Source: an uncultured Hyphomicrobiales bacterium
Lineage (GTDB): Bacteria; Pseudomonadota; Alphaproteobacteria; Rhizobiales; Beijerinckiaceae
Assembly (NCBI GenBank): GCA_903916165.1
Contig: CAIWVR010000140.1
Coordinates: 1 to 7,924, forward strand
Length of the DNA: 7,924 nucleotides
Direction of reading: 5' to 3'
Both the position numbers and the translations under genes were made by a program. Numbering within the stretch: position 1 is the stretch's first letter; the number at the start of each line of letters is the position of its first letter. The notes below the pieces were generated by a model. The model worked only from the letters and a program-made list of their open reading frames with translations. It had not been told where the DNA came from and made no database searches. Of this stretch, positions 1 to 7,066 are shown in pieces.

Positions 1-438
1 AAATCCACTGCGCGCCGCCAGCGGATTGGTGAACTGGCCGCCATTCCCGGCACGCTGGTCTTCTTCGAATCGCCGCGTCGCGTGGCCGAGACGCTGAACG
101 ATCTGGCCGTGGTGCTGGGCCGCCGCGATGCCGCGCTTGCGCGCGAACTGACCAAGCATTTCGAGACCGTGCGGCGGGGCACCTTGCGCTCGCTCGCCGA
201 CCAGCTTGCGGGCGAGGACACGCCCAAGGGCGAAATCGTGCTGCTCGTCGGGCCGCCCGGCGCCGACGACCCCGAAACCGGCGCCGCCGACCTCGACACG
301 CGGCTGCTGGAGGCGATGAAAAAACATTCGGTGAAGGATGCGGCCTCCGTCGTCGCTGCCGAAATCGGCTTGCCGCGCCGGCGCGTCTATGCGCGCGCCA
401 TCGTGCTGGCATCGGAAACCAACGGGGATGACGGTTGA
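1..438 (+). CDS. rsmI: 16S rRNA 2'-O-ribose C1402 methyltransferase RsmI, C-terminal part (5' end outside window)
   Basis: RsmI uses S-adenosylmethionine to methylate the 2'-OH of C1402 in 16S rRNA, in the ribosomal P site, together with RsmH. The frame is open from base 1, giving 145 visible residues. Family members are about 280-300 residues, so roughly the second half is present. Visible family features are the basic K-S-T-A-R-R-Q-R segment at the edge (the end of the F-L-P-x-K loop region), the strand and motif VFFESPRR (visible residues 20-27), the RELTKHFE motif (48-55), and a C-terminal helical segment around KKHSVKDAASVVAAEIGLP resembling the small helix-turn-helix-like tail of RsmI. 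An internal GTG at 82 is not the start, because family similarity continues upstream of it. The stop codon overlaps the start of yraN (TTGA), which suggests cotranscription and translational coupling. Identification is by family recall of these motifs; the methyltransferase active site itself lies outside the window. Confidence 0.93.
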   Translation, partial: KSTARRQRIGELAAIPGTLVFFESPRRVAETLNDLAVVLGRRDAALARELTKHFETVRRGTLRSLADQLAGEDTPKGEIVLLVGPPGADDPETGAADLDTRLLEAMKKHSVKDAASVVAAEIGLPRRRVYARAIVLASETNGDDG

Positions 439-803
439 GCGCGCCGGCGCGGCGACATGCGCGCGGGCTCGGTCTCGAGGCCGAGTTCTTCGCCCGTCTT
501 TATCTGCGCGCGACCGGCTGGAAAGTGCTGGCGGCGTCCTATCGCGCGCCGGGCGGCGAGATCGACATTGTCGCGCGGCGCCGTGACATGGTGGCCTTCG
601 TCGAAGTGAAGGCGCGCGCCACCCGCGACGGCGCGCTGCTCGCCATTGACACGCAAAAGCAGCGCCGGATCTCGCGCGCCGCCCGGCACTGGCTTGTCCG
701 CAATGCGGCGCATCAGAATTGCAATTTCCGGGGTGACGCCATTCTCGTGACGCCCTGGCGCCTGCCCGAGCGGGTCGACGGGGCGTTCGCCCTCGACCTC
801 TGA
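435..803 (+). CDS. yraN: YraN family (UPF0102) nuclease-fold protein
   Basis: Small cytoplasmic protein of 122 residues, the usual length for the YraN/UPF0102 family, which has a restriction-endonuclease-like (PD-(D/E)xK) fold and no firmly established cellular role. Visible motifs are G-L-G-L-E-A-E (residues 11-17), GGEIDIVARR (40-49, with D44 as a candidate metal ligand), the FVEVKAR motif (55-61, with E57 and K59 as the ExK part of the catalytic site), and FRGDAILV near residue 98. All key nuclease-fold residues appear intact. The start is TTG at 435, sharing TTGA with the rsmI stop. It is chosen because the family motif begins about ten residues later, no ATG lies between, and a GGGGA tract at 424-428 gives a modest ribosome binding site. 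The rsmI-yraN pairing is common in proteobacteria. The family assignment is strong; the molecular function is inference. Confidence 0.93.
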   Translation: MSAPARRHARGLGLEAEFFARLYLRATGWKVLAASYRAPGGEIDIVARRRDMVAFVEVKARATRDGALLAIDTQKQRRISRAARHWLVRNAAHQNCNFRGDAILVTPWRLPERVDGAFALDL

Positions 804-842
804 CGCCACCTTGGCCATAATGCCCGCGGGGACTGCATCGGC

Positions 843-850
843 GGGAGGAG
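843..850 (+). promoter_or_regulatory. Ribosome binding site deciding the GTG start at 858
   Basis: GGGAGGAG lies seven bases upstream of the GTG at 858. It is among the strongest Shine-Dalgarno matches on the plus strand of this window. It favours GTG 858 over internal ATG codons at residues 9 and 16, and the resulting N-terminus reads as a signal peptide. Confidence 0.7.
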
Positions 851-857
851 CGGGGCC

Positions 858-2039
858 GTGTTGCTGAAATGGCTGGCGATCATGGGCGTGCTGGGATCGC
901 TCATGTCTCATAACGGTGCCACTGCAGGGTCCTATTCGACCTCGGGCGATGAGCGCTACATTGTCTTAGCGAGCCGCCAGGGCCTCGATGATGCGATCGG
1001 CGTCGCGCAATCCTATGCCTGGCGCTTCCCCGGTGTCCGCGTGATGCGCTCTTCCAATGGCTGGTACGCGGTGGCCGCCGGGCCCACCAGGGTGCAAGAT
1101 GCGCGCGCCTATCGCGAGAAGCTCTTGAAAGAGGGCGGGGTCGCGACGGATGTGCTGTTTTCGAAAGGCGATGGTTATGTCGCCGAAGCCTGGCGCAAGC
1201 CGCGCGTCACTTACCTGCTGGAAGGCAGCTATGACGGTCGTCGGGCAGCCAGCTTTTCGCTGGGCGACGTGCGCGTGACCCTTGGGCGGGTCAAGGCCAA
1301 GGATGCAGCGGAGTTCATGCCAGTTGCGACCGGTTGGCGAGGCACCACGCAGGTTTTTTCAATGGTGCATGGCGATGTGGTTGCGGAGACGCCGAAGTCA
1401 GAGATCGTCGCCTTGCGTCTTGACGCGGCGAGCCCTGCTCCGCAAATCGTTTTCTCCGCTTTCTGGGGTGGCGCGCATTGCTGCACCGTGACGAAAATCG
1501 CGACACTGGGCCCGGGCGGCTGGACGGTTCTTGACGGTGATGTCCTGGACGGGTCTGGCTATGGTTTCGAGGATATTGACGGGGATGGCGTCTACGAGCT
1601 CATCAGCAGCGACAATAGCTTCCTTTATGCCTTTGCCCCTTATTCAGATTCGCTCGCGCCCGTGCGGCTCTGGCGGTTGCAAGGGGGACGGCTCGTCGAT
1701 GCGACGCGAGATTCCAGCCTTGGCACCTACCATCGCCGCCGGCTCGCGGCCATCGAGCATGAGGCGGAGATCGACCCCGGCCGCTGGCGCTCGAACGGCT
1801 TTCTGGCGGGGTGGGTCGCCACCAAGGCGCTTGTTGGCCAGTTTGAGAACGCCTGGGCGCGGATGCTTGTCCTCTACGACGCCGGTTCCGATTGGCCGCT
1901 GACGGAGTGCCTGGTGCCGATGGTGAATGCGCAATGCCCGCAGGGAAAAGAGATCAGCATCGGCTTTCCGGCGGCGCTTCGCGCGCATCTGGAACGCAAC
2001 GGATACATGCCCGCGCGCCCATCGCTGCGGGCACCTTAA
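858..2039 (+). CDS. Secreted protein of unknown function with SPOR-like N-terminus and DxDxDG (VCBS/FG-GAP-like) motif
   Basis: I do not recognise this 393-residue protein as a named gene. Residues 1-23 look like a signal peptide: K4, a hydrophobic stretch from about residue 5 to 16, and an A-T-A cleavage site before G24. There is no lipobox cysteine, so the product is probably periplasmic or secreted. Residues about 32-103 resemble an SPOR domain (RYIVLASR, then NGWYAVAAGP, then AYREKLLKEGG), a fold that in other proteins binds glycan strands of peptidoglycan. Residues 196-260 contain WGGAHCCT (203-210) and then FEDIDGDGVYE (237-247). The D239/D241/D243 spacing followed by E247 resembles calcium-binding loops of VCBS or FG-GAP repeats. 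Two further cysteines (C351, C360) lie near the C-terminus. Start GTG with a good ribosome binding site. The gene begins 54 bases after yraN on the same strand, so it may share its transcript. The domain calls come from pattern reading only. Confidence 0.85.
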   Translation: MLLKWLAIMGVLGSLMSHNGATAGSYSTSGDERYIVLASRQGLDDAIGVAQSYAWRFPGVRVMRSSNGWYAVAAGPTRVQDARAYREKLLKEGGVATDVLFSKGDGYVAEAWRKPRVTYLLEGSYDGRRAASFSLGDVRVTLGRVKAKDAAEFMPVATGWRGTTQVFSMVHGDVVAETPKSEIVALRLDAASPAPQIVFSAFWGGAHCCTVTKIATLGPGGWTVLDGDVLDGSGYGFEDIDGDGVYELISSDNSFLYAFAPYSDSLAPVRLWRLQGGRLVDATRDSSLGTYHRRRLAAIEHEAEIDPGRWRSNGFLAGWVATKALVGQFENAWARMLVLYDAGSDWPLTECLVPMVNAQCPQGKEISIGFPAALRAHLERNGYMPARPSLRAP

Positions 2040-2060
2040 CCTCCCGTGAAGACAGTGCCG

Positions 2061-2108
2061 TCATGGGTTTCCGCCACCGGATCTTTTGTCATTGCGGAAG
2101 GCCCATGG
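2061..2108 (+). other. Imperfect hairpin (12 Watson-Crick pairs) between the secreted-protein gene and gshB
   Basis: CATGGG (2062-2067) pairs with CCCATG (2102-2107), and TTCCGC (2069-2074) pairs with GCGGAA (2094-2099). T2068 can wobble-pair with G2100 or G2101, leaving a single-base bulge, and T2061/G2108 can add a closing wobble pair. The loop is 19 bases (2075-2093). It starts 22 bases after the upstream stop codon. No T-run follows, so it is not a typical intrinsic terminator. It could be a transcript 3'-end stabiliser, a factor-assisted terminator or a leader structure of gshB. The pairing is seen directly; the function is not known. Confidence 0.5.
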
Positions 2109-2130
2109 GGTTGCCGCTTTCATTCGGTGC

Positions 2131-2154
2131 GAGTCTTGGTAGCGGAGTCTTGGT
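2131..2154 (+). repeat. 14-base tandem direct repeat upstream of gshB
   Basis: GAGTCTTGGT occurs at 2131-2140 and again at 2145-2154. The full 14-base units GAGTCTTGGTAGCG and GAGTCTTGGTGGCA differ at two positions, and a third partial GAGT follows in the same phase at 2159. The repeat lies about 80-105 bases upstream of the gshB start and just before the TTGACC hexamer at 2162. It could be a tandem binding site for a regulator, but a chance duplication is also possible. Confidence 0.45.
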
Positions 2155-2161
2155 GGCAGAG

Positions 2162-2192
2162 TTGACCACCCGTGGTTCTCATGCGCTTTGAT
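2162..2192 (+). promoter_or_regulatory. Weak possible promoter for gshB
   Basis: A TTGACC hexamer (2162-2167) matches a housekeeping -35 element well. The best -10 candidate is TTTGAT (2187-2192), at a long 19-base spacing and matching TATAAT at four of six positions. An ACCAC-CC-GTGGT inverted repeat (2165-2176) overlaps the -35 box. The gshB start is 44 bases downstream of the proposed -10. The evidence is position plus a partial match only. Confidence 0.25.
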
Positions 2193-2235
2193 CCAGTCCT
2201 GCCGCAGGTTCAAGACCACCAGTTAGAGGAAAGCC

Positions 2236-3180
2236 ATGACCCTGACCGTCGCCGTCCAGATGGACCCGATTGAAAAGATCAATATTGCGGGCGATTCCAC
2301 CTTCGCTCTCCTGCTGGAGGCGCAGGCGCGCGGACACAAGCTGTTCTATTATACGCCCGACAGGCTGGGCCAGCAGGGCCGTGACGTCGTCGCTGCCATG
2401 CAGGCGCTGGAGGTGCGCGATATTGTCGGCAACCACGTCACGCTGGGCGCGCCCGCGCTGAAGAACCTCGAGGAGATGGACGTCATCCTGCTGCGGCAGG
2501 ACCCGCCCTTCGATCTCGCCTATATCACCTCGACCCATATGCTGGAGCGCGTGCATCCGAAAGTGCTGGTGGTGAACGATCCCTCCAGCGTGCGCAATGC
2601 GCCCGAAAAGCTGTTTGTCATGAATTTTCCCGAACTCATGCCGAAGACGCTGATCACGCGCGACCGCGCCCAGATCGAGGCGTTTCGCGCCGAGCATGGC
2701 GATGTGGTGATGAAGCCACTGCATGGGCATGGCGGCTCGGCAGTGTTCAAGATTGCGCGGAAAGACCCGAATTTTGGCTCTCTTTTCGACATGTTCTCGG
2801 TCACCTTCCGCGAGCCGTGGGTGATCCAGACATTCCTGCCGGCGGTGAGCCTCGGCGACAAGCGCATCATCCTCGTCGATGGCGAGCCGAAGGGTGCGGT
2901 CAATCGTGTTCCGGCGGAGGACGACATCCGCTCCAACATGGTGCGCGGCGGTGCCGGTGTCGCCACTGAACTCACCGCACGCGAACGCGAGATCTGCGCG
3001 ACCATCGGCCCGGAGCTGAAGGCGCGGGGCCTGTTGTTTGTCGGCATTGACGTGATTGACGGCCATCTGACCGAAATCAACGTCACATCCCCCACGGGTG
3101 TGCGCGCCATCAAGCGGCTGGGCGGCCCCGATCTCGCGGTGGACATCTGGGACGCGATCGAGGCGAAACGGCGGGGGTGA
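2236..3180 (+). CDS. gshB: Glutathione synthetase
   Basis: GshB catalyses the second step of glutathione synthesis: ATP-dependent joining of gamma-glutamylcysteine and glycine in the cytoplasm. The 314 residues match the usual length of the bacterial enzyme (316 in E. coli). In order are the N-terminal pre-ATP-grasp part with [19 protein letters not shown] (5-23) and [12 protein letters not shown] (85-96), the ATP-grasp lid with [14 protein letters not shown] (159-172, the flexible glycine-rich loop), the [17 protein letters not shown] segment (223-239), and the metal- and substrate-binding EINVTSPTG (280-288) with E280 and N282. All expected motifs are present. ATG start with AGAGGA at 2225-2230, five bases upstream. 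It is separated from the upstream gene by 196 bases that hold a hairpin and a repeat, so it may have its own promoter. gshA is not in the window. Confidence 0.97.
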   Translation: MTLTVAVQMDPIEKINIAGDSTFALLLEAQARGHKLFYYTPDRLGQQGRDVVAAMQALEVRDIVGNHVTLGAPALKNLEEMDVILLRQDPPFDLAYITSTHMLERVHPKVLVVNDPSSVRNAPEKLFVMNFPELMPKTLITRDRAQIEAFRAEHGDVVMKPLHGHGGSAVFKIARKDPNFGSLFDMFSVTFREPWVIQTFLPAVSLGDKRIILVDGEPKGAVNRVPAEDDIRSNMVRGGAGVATELTAREREICATIGPELKARGLLFVGIDVIDGHLTEINVTSPTGVRAIKRLGGPDLAVDIWDAIEAKRRG

Positions 3181-3205
3181 ACGGCCACCCTCTCCCGATT
3201 AGCCT

Positions 3206-3299
3206 CGTCATTGCGAGGAGCGGAGCGACGCGGCAATCCATCTGGCGGCAGCCACCCGAAGATGGATTGCCGCGTCGCCTTCGGCTCCTCGCAATGACG
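3206..3299. repeat. Long palindromic intergenic repeat (REP/MITE-like) between gshB and glnD
   Basis: Left arm CGTCATTGCGAGGAGC (3206-3221) plus GCGACGCGGCAATCCATCT (3225-3243) is mirrored by AGATGGATTGCCGCGTCGC (3260-3278) plus GCTCCTCGCAATGACG (3284-3299). That makes 35 matching pairs, interrupted by a short unequal segment (GGA at 3222-3224 against CTTCG at 3279-3283), with a 16-base loop. GCCTC/GAGGC (3202-3206, 3304-3308) adds loosely matching outer flanks. CCTCG-TCATTG-CGAGG is itself a small nested hairpin. I recall this CGTCATTGCGAGGAGC...GGCAATCCA type as a dispersed intergenic repeat in many alphaproteobacterial genomes. Minus-strand translation through it gives the HCEE and RRSAPRNDE strings typical of false genes over such repeats. 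It lies 25 bases after the gshB stop and could stabilise or end that transcript. No transposase is present. Confidence 0.9.
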
Positions 3300-3322
3300 A
3301 AATGAGGCAGCCCCCCACCCTT

Positions 3323-3350
3323 TTGCGCCCGCCTTGGTCCCCGTGCTAAT
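3323..3350 (+). promoter_or_regulatory. Weak possible promoter directly before glnD
   Basis: TTGCGC (3323-3328) and GCTAAT (3345-3350), separated by 16 bases, match the -35 and -10 consensus at three and four of six positions. Transcription would begin only a few bases before the ATG at 3360. That fits the absence of any Shine-Dalgarno sequence there. The match is poor enough to be chance. Confidence 0.2.
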
Positions 3351-3359
3351 CAGTCTCCC

Positions 3360-6191
3360 ATGACCCTCGTTTCCCCCGAAGCCACGTTGCGCCGCCGCAC
3401 CCGCCATGAGCCGGGCACCGGCGCGATTGTCGATCGCATGCAGCTCGATGCCGACATTGCGGCGCTGGCCGCCGTTCATGGCGATGACAAGGCGGCCTTG
3501 CGCAAGGCCGCCGTCGAGCGTTTCCGTGCGGCGCTTGAGGAAGGCCGGAAGACGGCGCGACGGATTCTCGACGAGAATGGCCGTGGCATGGCTTGCGCGG
3601 GGCGCCTGTCGTTTCTCGAAGACGAGCTGATCCGCTCGATCTATGCCTATGTCGTCACCTTCGTTTACCCCGCGCAGAACCCGTCGTCGGCCGAACGGCT
3701 CTGCGTCGTGGCGGTCGGTGGCTATGGCCGCGATACGCTGGCACCTGGCTCCGACATCGACCTGCTCTTCCTGCTGCCCTACAAGCAGACGCCGTGGGGC
3801 GAGAGCGTGGTGGAAGCCATGCTCTACGTGCTGTGGGACCTGCGGCAGAAAGTCGGCCATTCGACGCGCTCCGTCGACGAATGCCTGCGCCAGGCGAAGG
3901 GCGACATGACGATCCGCACCGCGCTGCTCGAAACGCGGGTCATTCTCGGTGACGTCAAGCTTTTTGAGGACATGCGCAACCGGTTCGAAGCCGAGATCGT
4001 GCGCAATACGGCCCCTGAATTCATCGCGGCGAAACTCGCCGAGCGCGACCAGCGCATCACGCGGGCGGGAACCTCGCGCTATCTGGTCGAGCCGAACGTG
4101 AAGGAAGGCAAGGGGGGCTTGCGCGACCTCAACACGCTGTTCTGGATTGCCAAATATTTCTATCGCGTGCGCGATGCGTCCGATCTCGTCGAGGCCGGAT
4201 TGTTCACGGCCGCGGAATGGCGTCTGTTCCTGCGCTGCGAGGAATTTTTATGGCGCGTACGCTGCCACCTGCATTACCACACCGGCCGCGCCGAAGACCG
4301 CCTGAGCTTTGATGTGCAGCGCGCGATTGCCGAGAAGCTCGGCTACAAGTCGCATGCGGGCCTCAGTGGCGTCGAACGCTTCATGAAACATTACTTCCTG
4401 ATTGCAAAGGATGTCGGCGATCTCACCGCCATCGTCTGCGCGGCGCTGGAAGAGCGTCAGGCCAAGCCGCGCGCCATGCTGGATCGTTTCATGGGCCGCC
4501 TGCGCAATTCGCGCCGCGCATTGCCGGGCGGTGATTTCGCCGCCGAACATGGCCGCATCACCGTGGCGCAGGAAGAGGTCTTCGAGAAAGATCCTGTCAA
4601 CCTGATCCGCTTCTACAATCTCGCCGACAAATATGAACTGGCACCCCATCCCGATGCCACGCGGCTTGTCACGCAATCGCTCAAGCGCATCGATGCGAAG
4701 CTGCGCAACGATGTCGAGGCCAACCGCCTGTTGATCGAGATTGTCACCTCGAAACGTGCGCCTGAACCGGTGCTGCGCGTGATGAACGAGGCCGGTGTGC
4801 TGGGTCGCTTCATCCCTGATTTCGGCCGCATCGTCGCGTTGATGCAGTTCAATATGTACCATCATTATACGGTGGACGAGCATCTGCTGCGCTCGGTCGG
4901 CATTATGTCGGGCATCGAGAACGGACGTCTGGCGGAAGATCATCCGCTCTGCGTCGAGATCCTGCCCTCCATCGGCAATCGCACCGCGCTTTATGTCGCG
5001 CTGTTTCTGCATGATGTCGCCAAGGGACGCGACGAGGACCATTCCATCGCCGGCGCGCAGGTCGCGCGCACGCTGGGCCCGCGGCTTGGCCTGAGTGACG
5101 CCGAGACCGAGACCGTTGCCTGGCTGATCGAGAACCATCTCGTCATGTCCAATGTCGCGCAGAGCCGCGACCTGTCGGACCCCAAGACAATCCAGATGTT
5201 CGCCAATACGGTGCAGACGCTGGAGCGCCTGCGCATGCTGCTCGTGCTGACAGTCTGCGACATCCGGGCCGTTGGCCCCGGCGTCTGGAACGGCTGGAAG
5301 GGTCAGCTGCTGCGCACCTTGTATTGGGAGACGGAAGTCGTTCTGGCAGGCGGACATTCGGCCATCGACCGCAAGCAGCGCGTGACCCGCGCGCAGGAAG
5401 ACTTGCGTGGCTCTCTGCCGGGCTGGTCCGATCCTGAATTCGACGCCTATGCGGCGCGGCACTATCCGGCCTATTGGCTGAAGGTCGATCTCGCCCACAA
5501 GGTGCAGCACGCCCAGTTGCTGCGTCTCACCGAAGTCGAGATGCGTTCGCTTGCGACCGAGGTTGCGACCGACGCGTTCCGTGGCGTGACAGAACTGACG
5601 GTCGTGGCACCCGATCATCCGCGCCTGCTCGCGATCATGGCCGGTGCCTGCGCGGCGTCTGGGGCCAATATCGTCGATGCACAGATCTTCACGACAACGG
5701 ACGGGCTCGCGCTCGACACCATTTCGATCAGCCGTGCTTTCGACCGCGACGAGGATGAGACGCGCCGCGCCGCGCGCGTGGCGGAGGCGATCGAGAAGGC
5801 GTTGCGCGGCGAGATCCGCCTGAGCGAGGCCATCGCCAATCGCATCGGCCAGCCCAAGCTTGCCGAAAAGACCTTCCCGCTCGCGCCTGAAGTGACGATC
5901 GACAACAATCTGTCCCATCGCTACACGGTGCTTGAAGTCTCTGGCCTCGACCGGCCTGGCCTGCTCTACGATCTCACGGCGGCGCTGTCGAAGCTCAACC
6001 TCAACATCGGCTCGGCACATATCGCCACCTTTGGTGAAAAGGCGGTCGACGCCTTCTATGTGACGGACCTGATCGGGCAGAAAATCGCCTCCTCGACGCG
6101 CCAGGACACGATCCGCCGGCGGTTGCTGGAAGTCTTCGACGGCCCGGCCAAGGCGCCGCCCAGGCGCAAGGCCGAGCCGGCGCAGTCTTGA
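3360..6191 (+). CDS. glnD: Bifunctional [protein-PII] uridylyltransferase / uridylyl-removing enzyme
   Basis: GlnD senses glutamine. At low glutamine it attaches UMP to PII proteins (GlnB/GlnK), and at high glutamine it removes it, thereby controlling glutamine synthetase adenylylation and Ntr-regulated transcription. The 943 residues match alphaproteobacterial GlnD length. Domains in order are the nucleotidyltransferase motif [19 protein letters not shown] (120-138, with metal-binding D132 and D134), the conserved helical part with [17 protein letters not shown], an HD hydrolase domain with [15 protein letters not shown] (548-562; H551, D552) for UMP removal, and two C-terminal ACT domains beginning near residue 745 ([13 protein letters not shown]) and 855 ([18 protein letters not shown]), the expected glutamine sensors. 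All catalytic motifs are intact. ATG 3360 has no ribosome binding site. ATG 3438 (residue 27) is an alternative, also without one. The PII genes are not in the window. Confidence 0.98.
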   Translation: MTLVSPEATLRRRTRHEPGTGAIVDRMQLDADIAALAAVHGDDKAALRKAAVERFRAALEEGRKTARRILDENGRGMACAGRLSFLEDELIRSIYAYVVTFVYPAQNPSSAERLCVVAVGGYGRDTLAPGSDIDLLFLLPYKQTPWGESVVEAMLYVLWDLRQKVGHSTRSVDECLRQAKGDMTIRTALLETRVILGDVKLFEDMRNRFEAEIVRNTAPEFIAAKLAERDQRITRAGTSRYLVEPNVKEGKGGLRDLNTLFWIAKYFYRVRDASDLVEAGLFTAAEWRLFLRCEEFLWRVRCHLHYHTGRAEDRLSFDVQRAIAEKLGYKSHAGLSGVERFMKHYFLIAKDVGDLTAIVCAALEERQAKPRAMLDRFMGRLRNSRRALPGGDFAAEHGRITVAQEEVFEKDPVNLIRFYNLADKYELAPHPDATRLVTQSLKRIDAKLRNDVEANRLLIEIVTSKRAPEPVLRVMNEAGVLGRFIPDFGRIVALMQFNMYHHYTVDEHLLRSVGIMSGIENGRLAEDHPLCVEILPSIGNRTALYVALFLHDVAKGRDEDHSIAGAQVARTLGPRLGLSDAETETVAWLIENHLVMSNVAQSRDLSDPKTIQMFANTVQTLERLRMLLVLTVCDIRAVGPGVWNGWKGQLLRTLYWETEVVLAGGHSAIDRKQRVTRAQEDLRGSLPGWSDPEFDAYAARHYPAYWLKVDLAHKVQHAQLLRLTEVEMRSLATEVATDAFRGVTELTVVAPDHPRLLAIMAGACAASGANIVDAQIFTTTDGLALDTISISRAFDRDEDETRRAARVAEAIEKALRGEIRLSEAIANRIGQPKLAEKTFPLAPEVTIDNNLSHRYTVLEVSGLDRPGLLYDLTAALSKLNLNIGSAHIATFGEKAVDAFYVTDLIGQKIASSTRQDTIRRRLLEVFDGPAKAPPRRKAEPAQS

Positions 6192-6247
6192 TTTTCGGCC
6201 CCGCCGACCTGATATCCCCCCTTGAAACATTGACCTCCCGGACGACG

Positions 6248-6874
6248 ATGACCGATCAGAAGCACCCAGACCAAGACCCTCTTGACGCTCCCCACCGCGA
6301 TGGAGCCCATGAAAGCTCGATCACGTCGGAGGCGTCGCCGACCGCCTCGATCAACGAGCCCGAGCCATTCACCGAGATCGAAAATCTCATCACCGAGAAT
6401 AATGCGCTCAAGGACAAGGTCCTGCGCACGATGGCGGAGATGGAAAACCTGCGCCGCCGCACGGAGCGCGAGGTTGCCGACGCCAAATCCTACGGCGTGA
6501 CGTCCTTCGCACGCGACATGCTGACCTTTGGCGACAATCTGCGTCGTGCGCTGGACAATGTGCCAGCCGAAGAGCGCGAGATGTCGAGCCTCGCCCTGAA
6601 GAGCTTCGTGGAAGGCATCGAGCTCACCGAACGCGATTTCCTTTCGCGTCTCGCCCGCCATGGCGTGAAGAAAATCGAGCCGCAGGGTCAGAAATTCGAT
6701 CCCAACATGCACGAAGCCCTGTTTGAAGTGCCCGATCCCAGTGCGATTTCCGGCACGGTGCTGCAGGTGGTGGAAAGCGGCTACGCCATCGGCGACCGCT
6801 GCCTGCGCCCGGCGAAAGTCGGCGTGGCGCGCGGCGGCCCGAAGGGCCCGGCACATGGCGAGACAGTGAATTAG
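6248..6874 (+). CDS. grpE: GrpE, nucleotide exchange factor for DnaK
   Basis: GrpE is a cytoplasmic homodimer that releases ADP from DnaK and so drives the Hsp70 folding cycle. From ATG 6248 the product has 208 residues, the usual size. It has a polar, probably disordered N-terminus (1-40), a long charged helix likely to form the dimer coiled coil (about 42-85, including [22 protein letters not shown]), the small four-helix-bundle segment, and the beta-wing with [17 protein letters not shown] (145-161) and the signature [20 protein letters not shown] (174-193). The frame also opens at TTG 6188, which overlaps the glnD stop, and would add 20 residues not typical of the family. I prefer ATG 6248, although neither start has a good ribosome binding site. 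The gene begins 56 bases after glnD on the same strand and probably shares its transcript. hrcA and a CIRCE operator, common near grpE elsewhere, are absent. Confidence 0.96.
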   Translation: MTDQKHPDQDPLDAPHRDGAHESSITSEASPTASINEPEPFTEIENLITENNALKDKVLRTMAEMENLRRRTEREVADAKSYGVTSFARDMLTFGDNLRRALDNVPAEEREMSSLALKSFVEGIELTERDFLSRLARHGVKKIEPQGQKFDPNMHEALFEVPDPSAISGTVLQVVESGYAIGDRCLRPAKVGVARGGPKGPAHGETVN

Positions 6875-6880
6875 GGACTG

Positions 6881-6895
6881 TCCTCCTTTGGAGGA
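6881..6895. terminator. Short perfect hairpin after grpE (weak terminator candidate)
   Basis: TCCTCC (6881-6886) and GGAGGA (6890-6895) form a six-pair stem with a TTT loop, starting seven bases after the grpE stop in the gap between convergent genes. No T-run follows on either strand, so it is at best a weak or factor-dependent terminator. Its right arm is also a near-perfect Shine-Dalgarno sequence for the ATG at 6902, which the hairpin would mask. Confidence 0.35.
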
Positions 6896-6901
6896 ACGGC
6901 A

Positions 6902-7066
6902 ATGGGACCCGTCGCGGTCGATCTTGGCCTGTTTGCGCGAAATCCTGTCCGGACTGGCGGCCGTCTAGCCGCGCAGCAGGCGGGCGAGATCGGTTGGCGT
7001 GATCTGCACGTCGGGCGCAGGACCGCCCTTGTGGCGCACCGCGAGCGAGAGCGCATGATCGTGTGA
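6902..7066 (+). CDS. Doubtful small open frame (54 aa) after grpE, antisense to the transferase 3' end
   Basis: The frame starts at ATG 6902 with GGAGGA (6890-6895) six bases upstream, an excellent ribosome binding site. It reads MGPVAVDLGLFARNPVRTGG and continues to a TGA at 7064-7066. Only the first 21 codons lie outside the minus-strand transferase gene; the remainder is exactly antisense to it in codon register, where open frames arise easily in GC-rich DNA. In the non-overlapping part third-position G/C is only about half, lower than in the neighbouring genes. I recognise no family. It is listed because of the ribosome binding site and gap position; a chance frame is more likely than not. 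Confidence 0.18.
   Translation: MGPVAVDLGLFARNPVRTGGRLAAQQAGEIGWRDLHVGRRTALVAHRERERMIV

Noticed and set aside
82..438. GTG at 82 as the start of a separate short gene.
   Set aside because: RsmI similarity (VFFESPRR and the basic segment before it) continues in frame up to base 1, so this is an internal codon of a truncated gene.
823..830. CCCGCGGG palindrome between yraN and the secreted-protein gene.
   Set aside because: Eight bases of self-complementary GC-rich sequence are expected by chance here, and it cannot form a hairpin with a proper loop.
387..911. 174-codon minus-strand frame opposite yraN.
   Set aside because: It overlaps yraN, whose family motifs are intact, and runs into the start of the next gene; no recognisable motifs.
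4248..6230. Very long open frame (660 codons) on the minus strand opposite glnD, and similar ones at 2179-3066 and 2520-3860.
   Set aside because: They lie antisense to intact, family-recognised genes. GC-rich codon use leaves few stop codons on the opposite strand, and their products are composed of low-information Arg/His/Gln-rich sequence without motifs. The frame at 2520-3860 also runs through the palindromic repeat.
6188..6247. TTG start for grpE overlapping the glnD stop in the same TTGA manner as yraN.
   Set aside because: It has no ribosome binding site, and the added 20 residues are not like GrpE N-termini; ATG 6248 gives the usual length and a typical polar start.
6221..6247. CTTGAAA as a heat-shock sigma factor -35 box for grpE.
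   Set aside because: At the needed spacing no CCCCAT-like -10 is present, and the transcription start would fall past the grpE start codon.
6947..6954. GTCCGGAC palindrome between grpE and the transferase.
   Set aside because: It has no loop, no T-run and no second copy; it is likely chance in GC-rich DNA.
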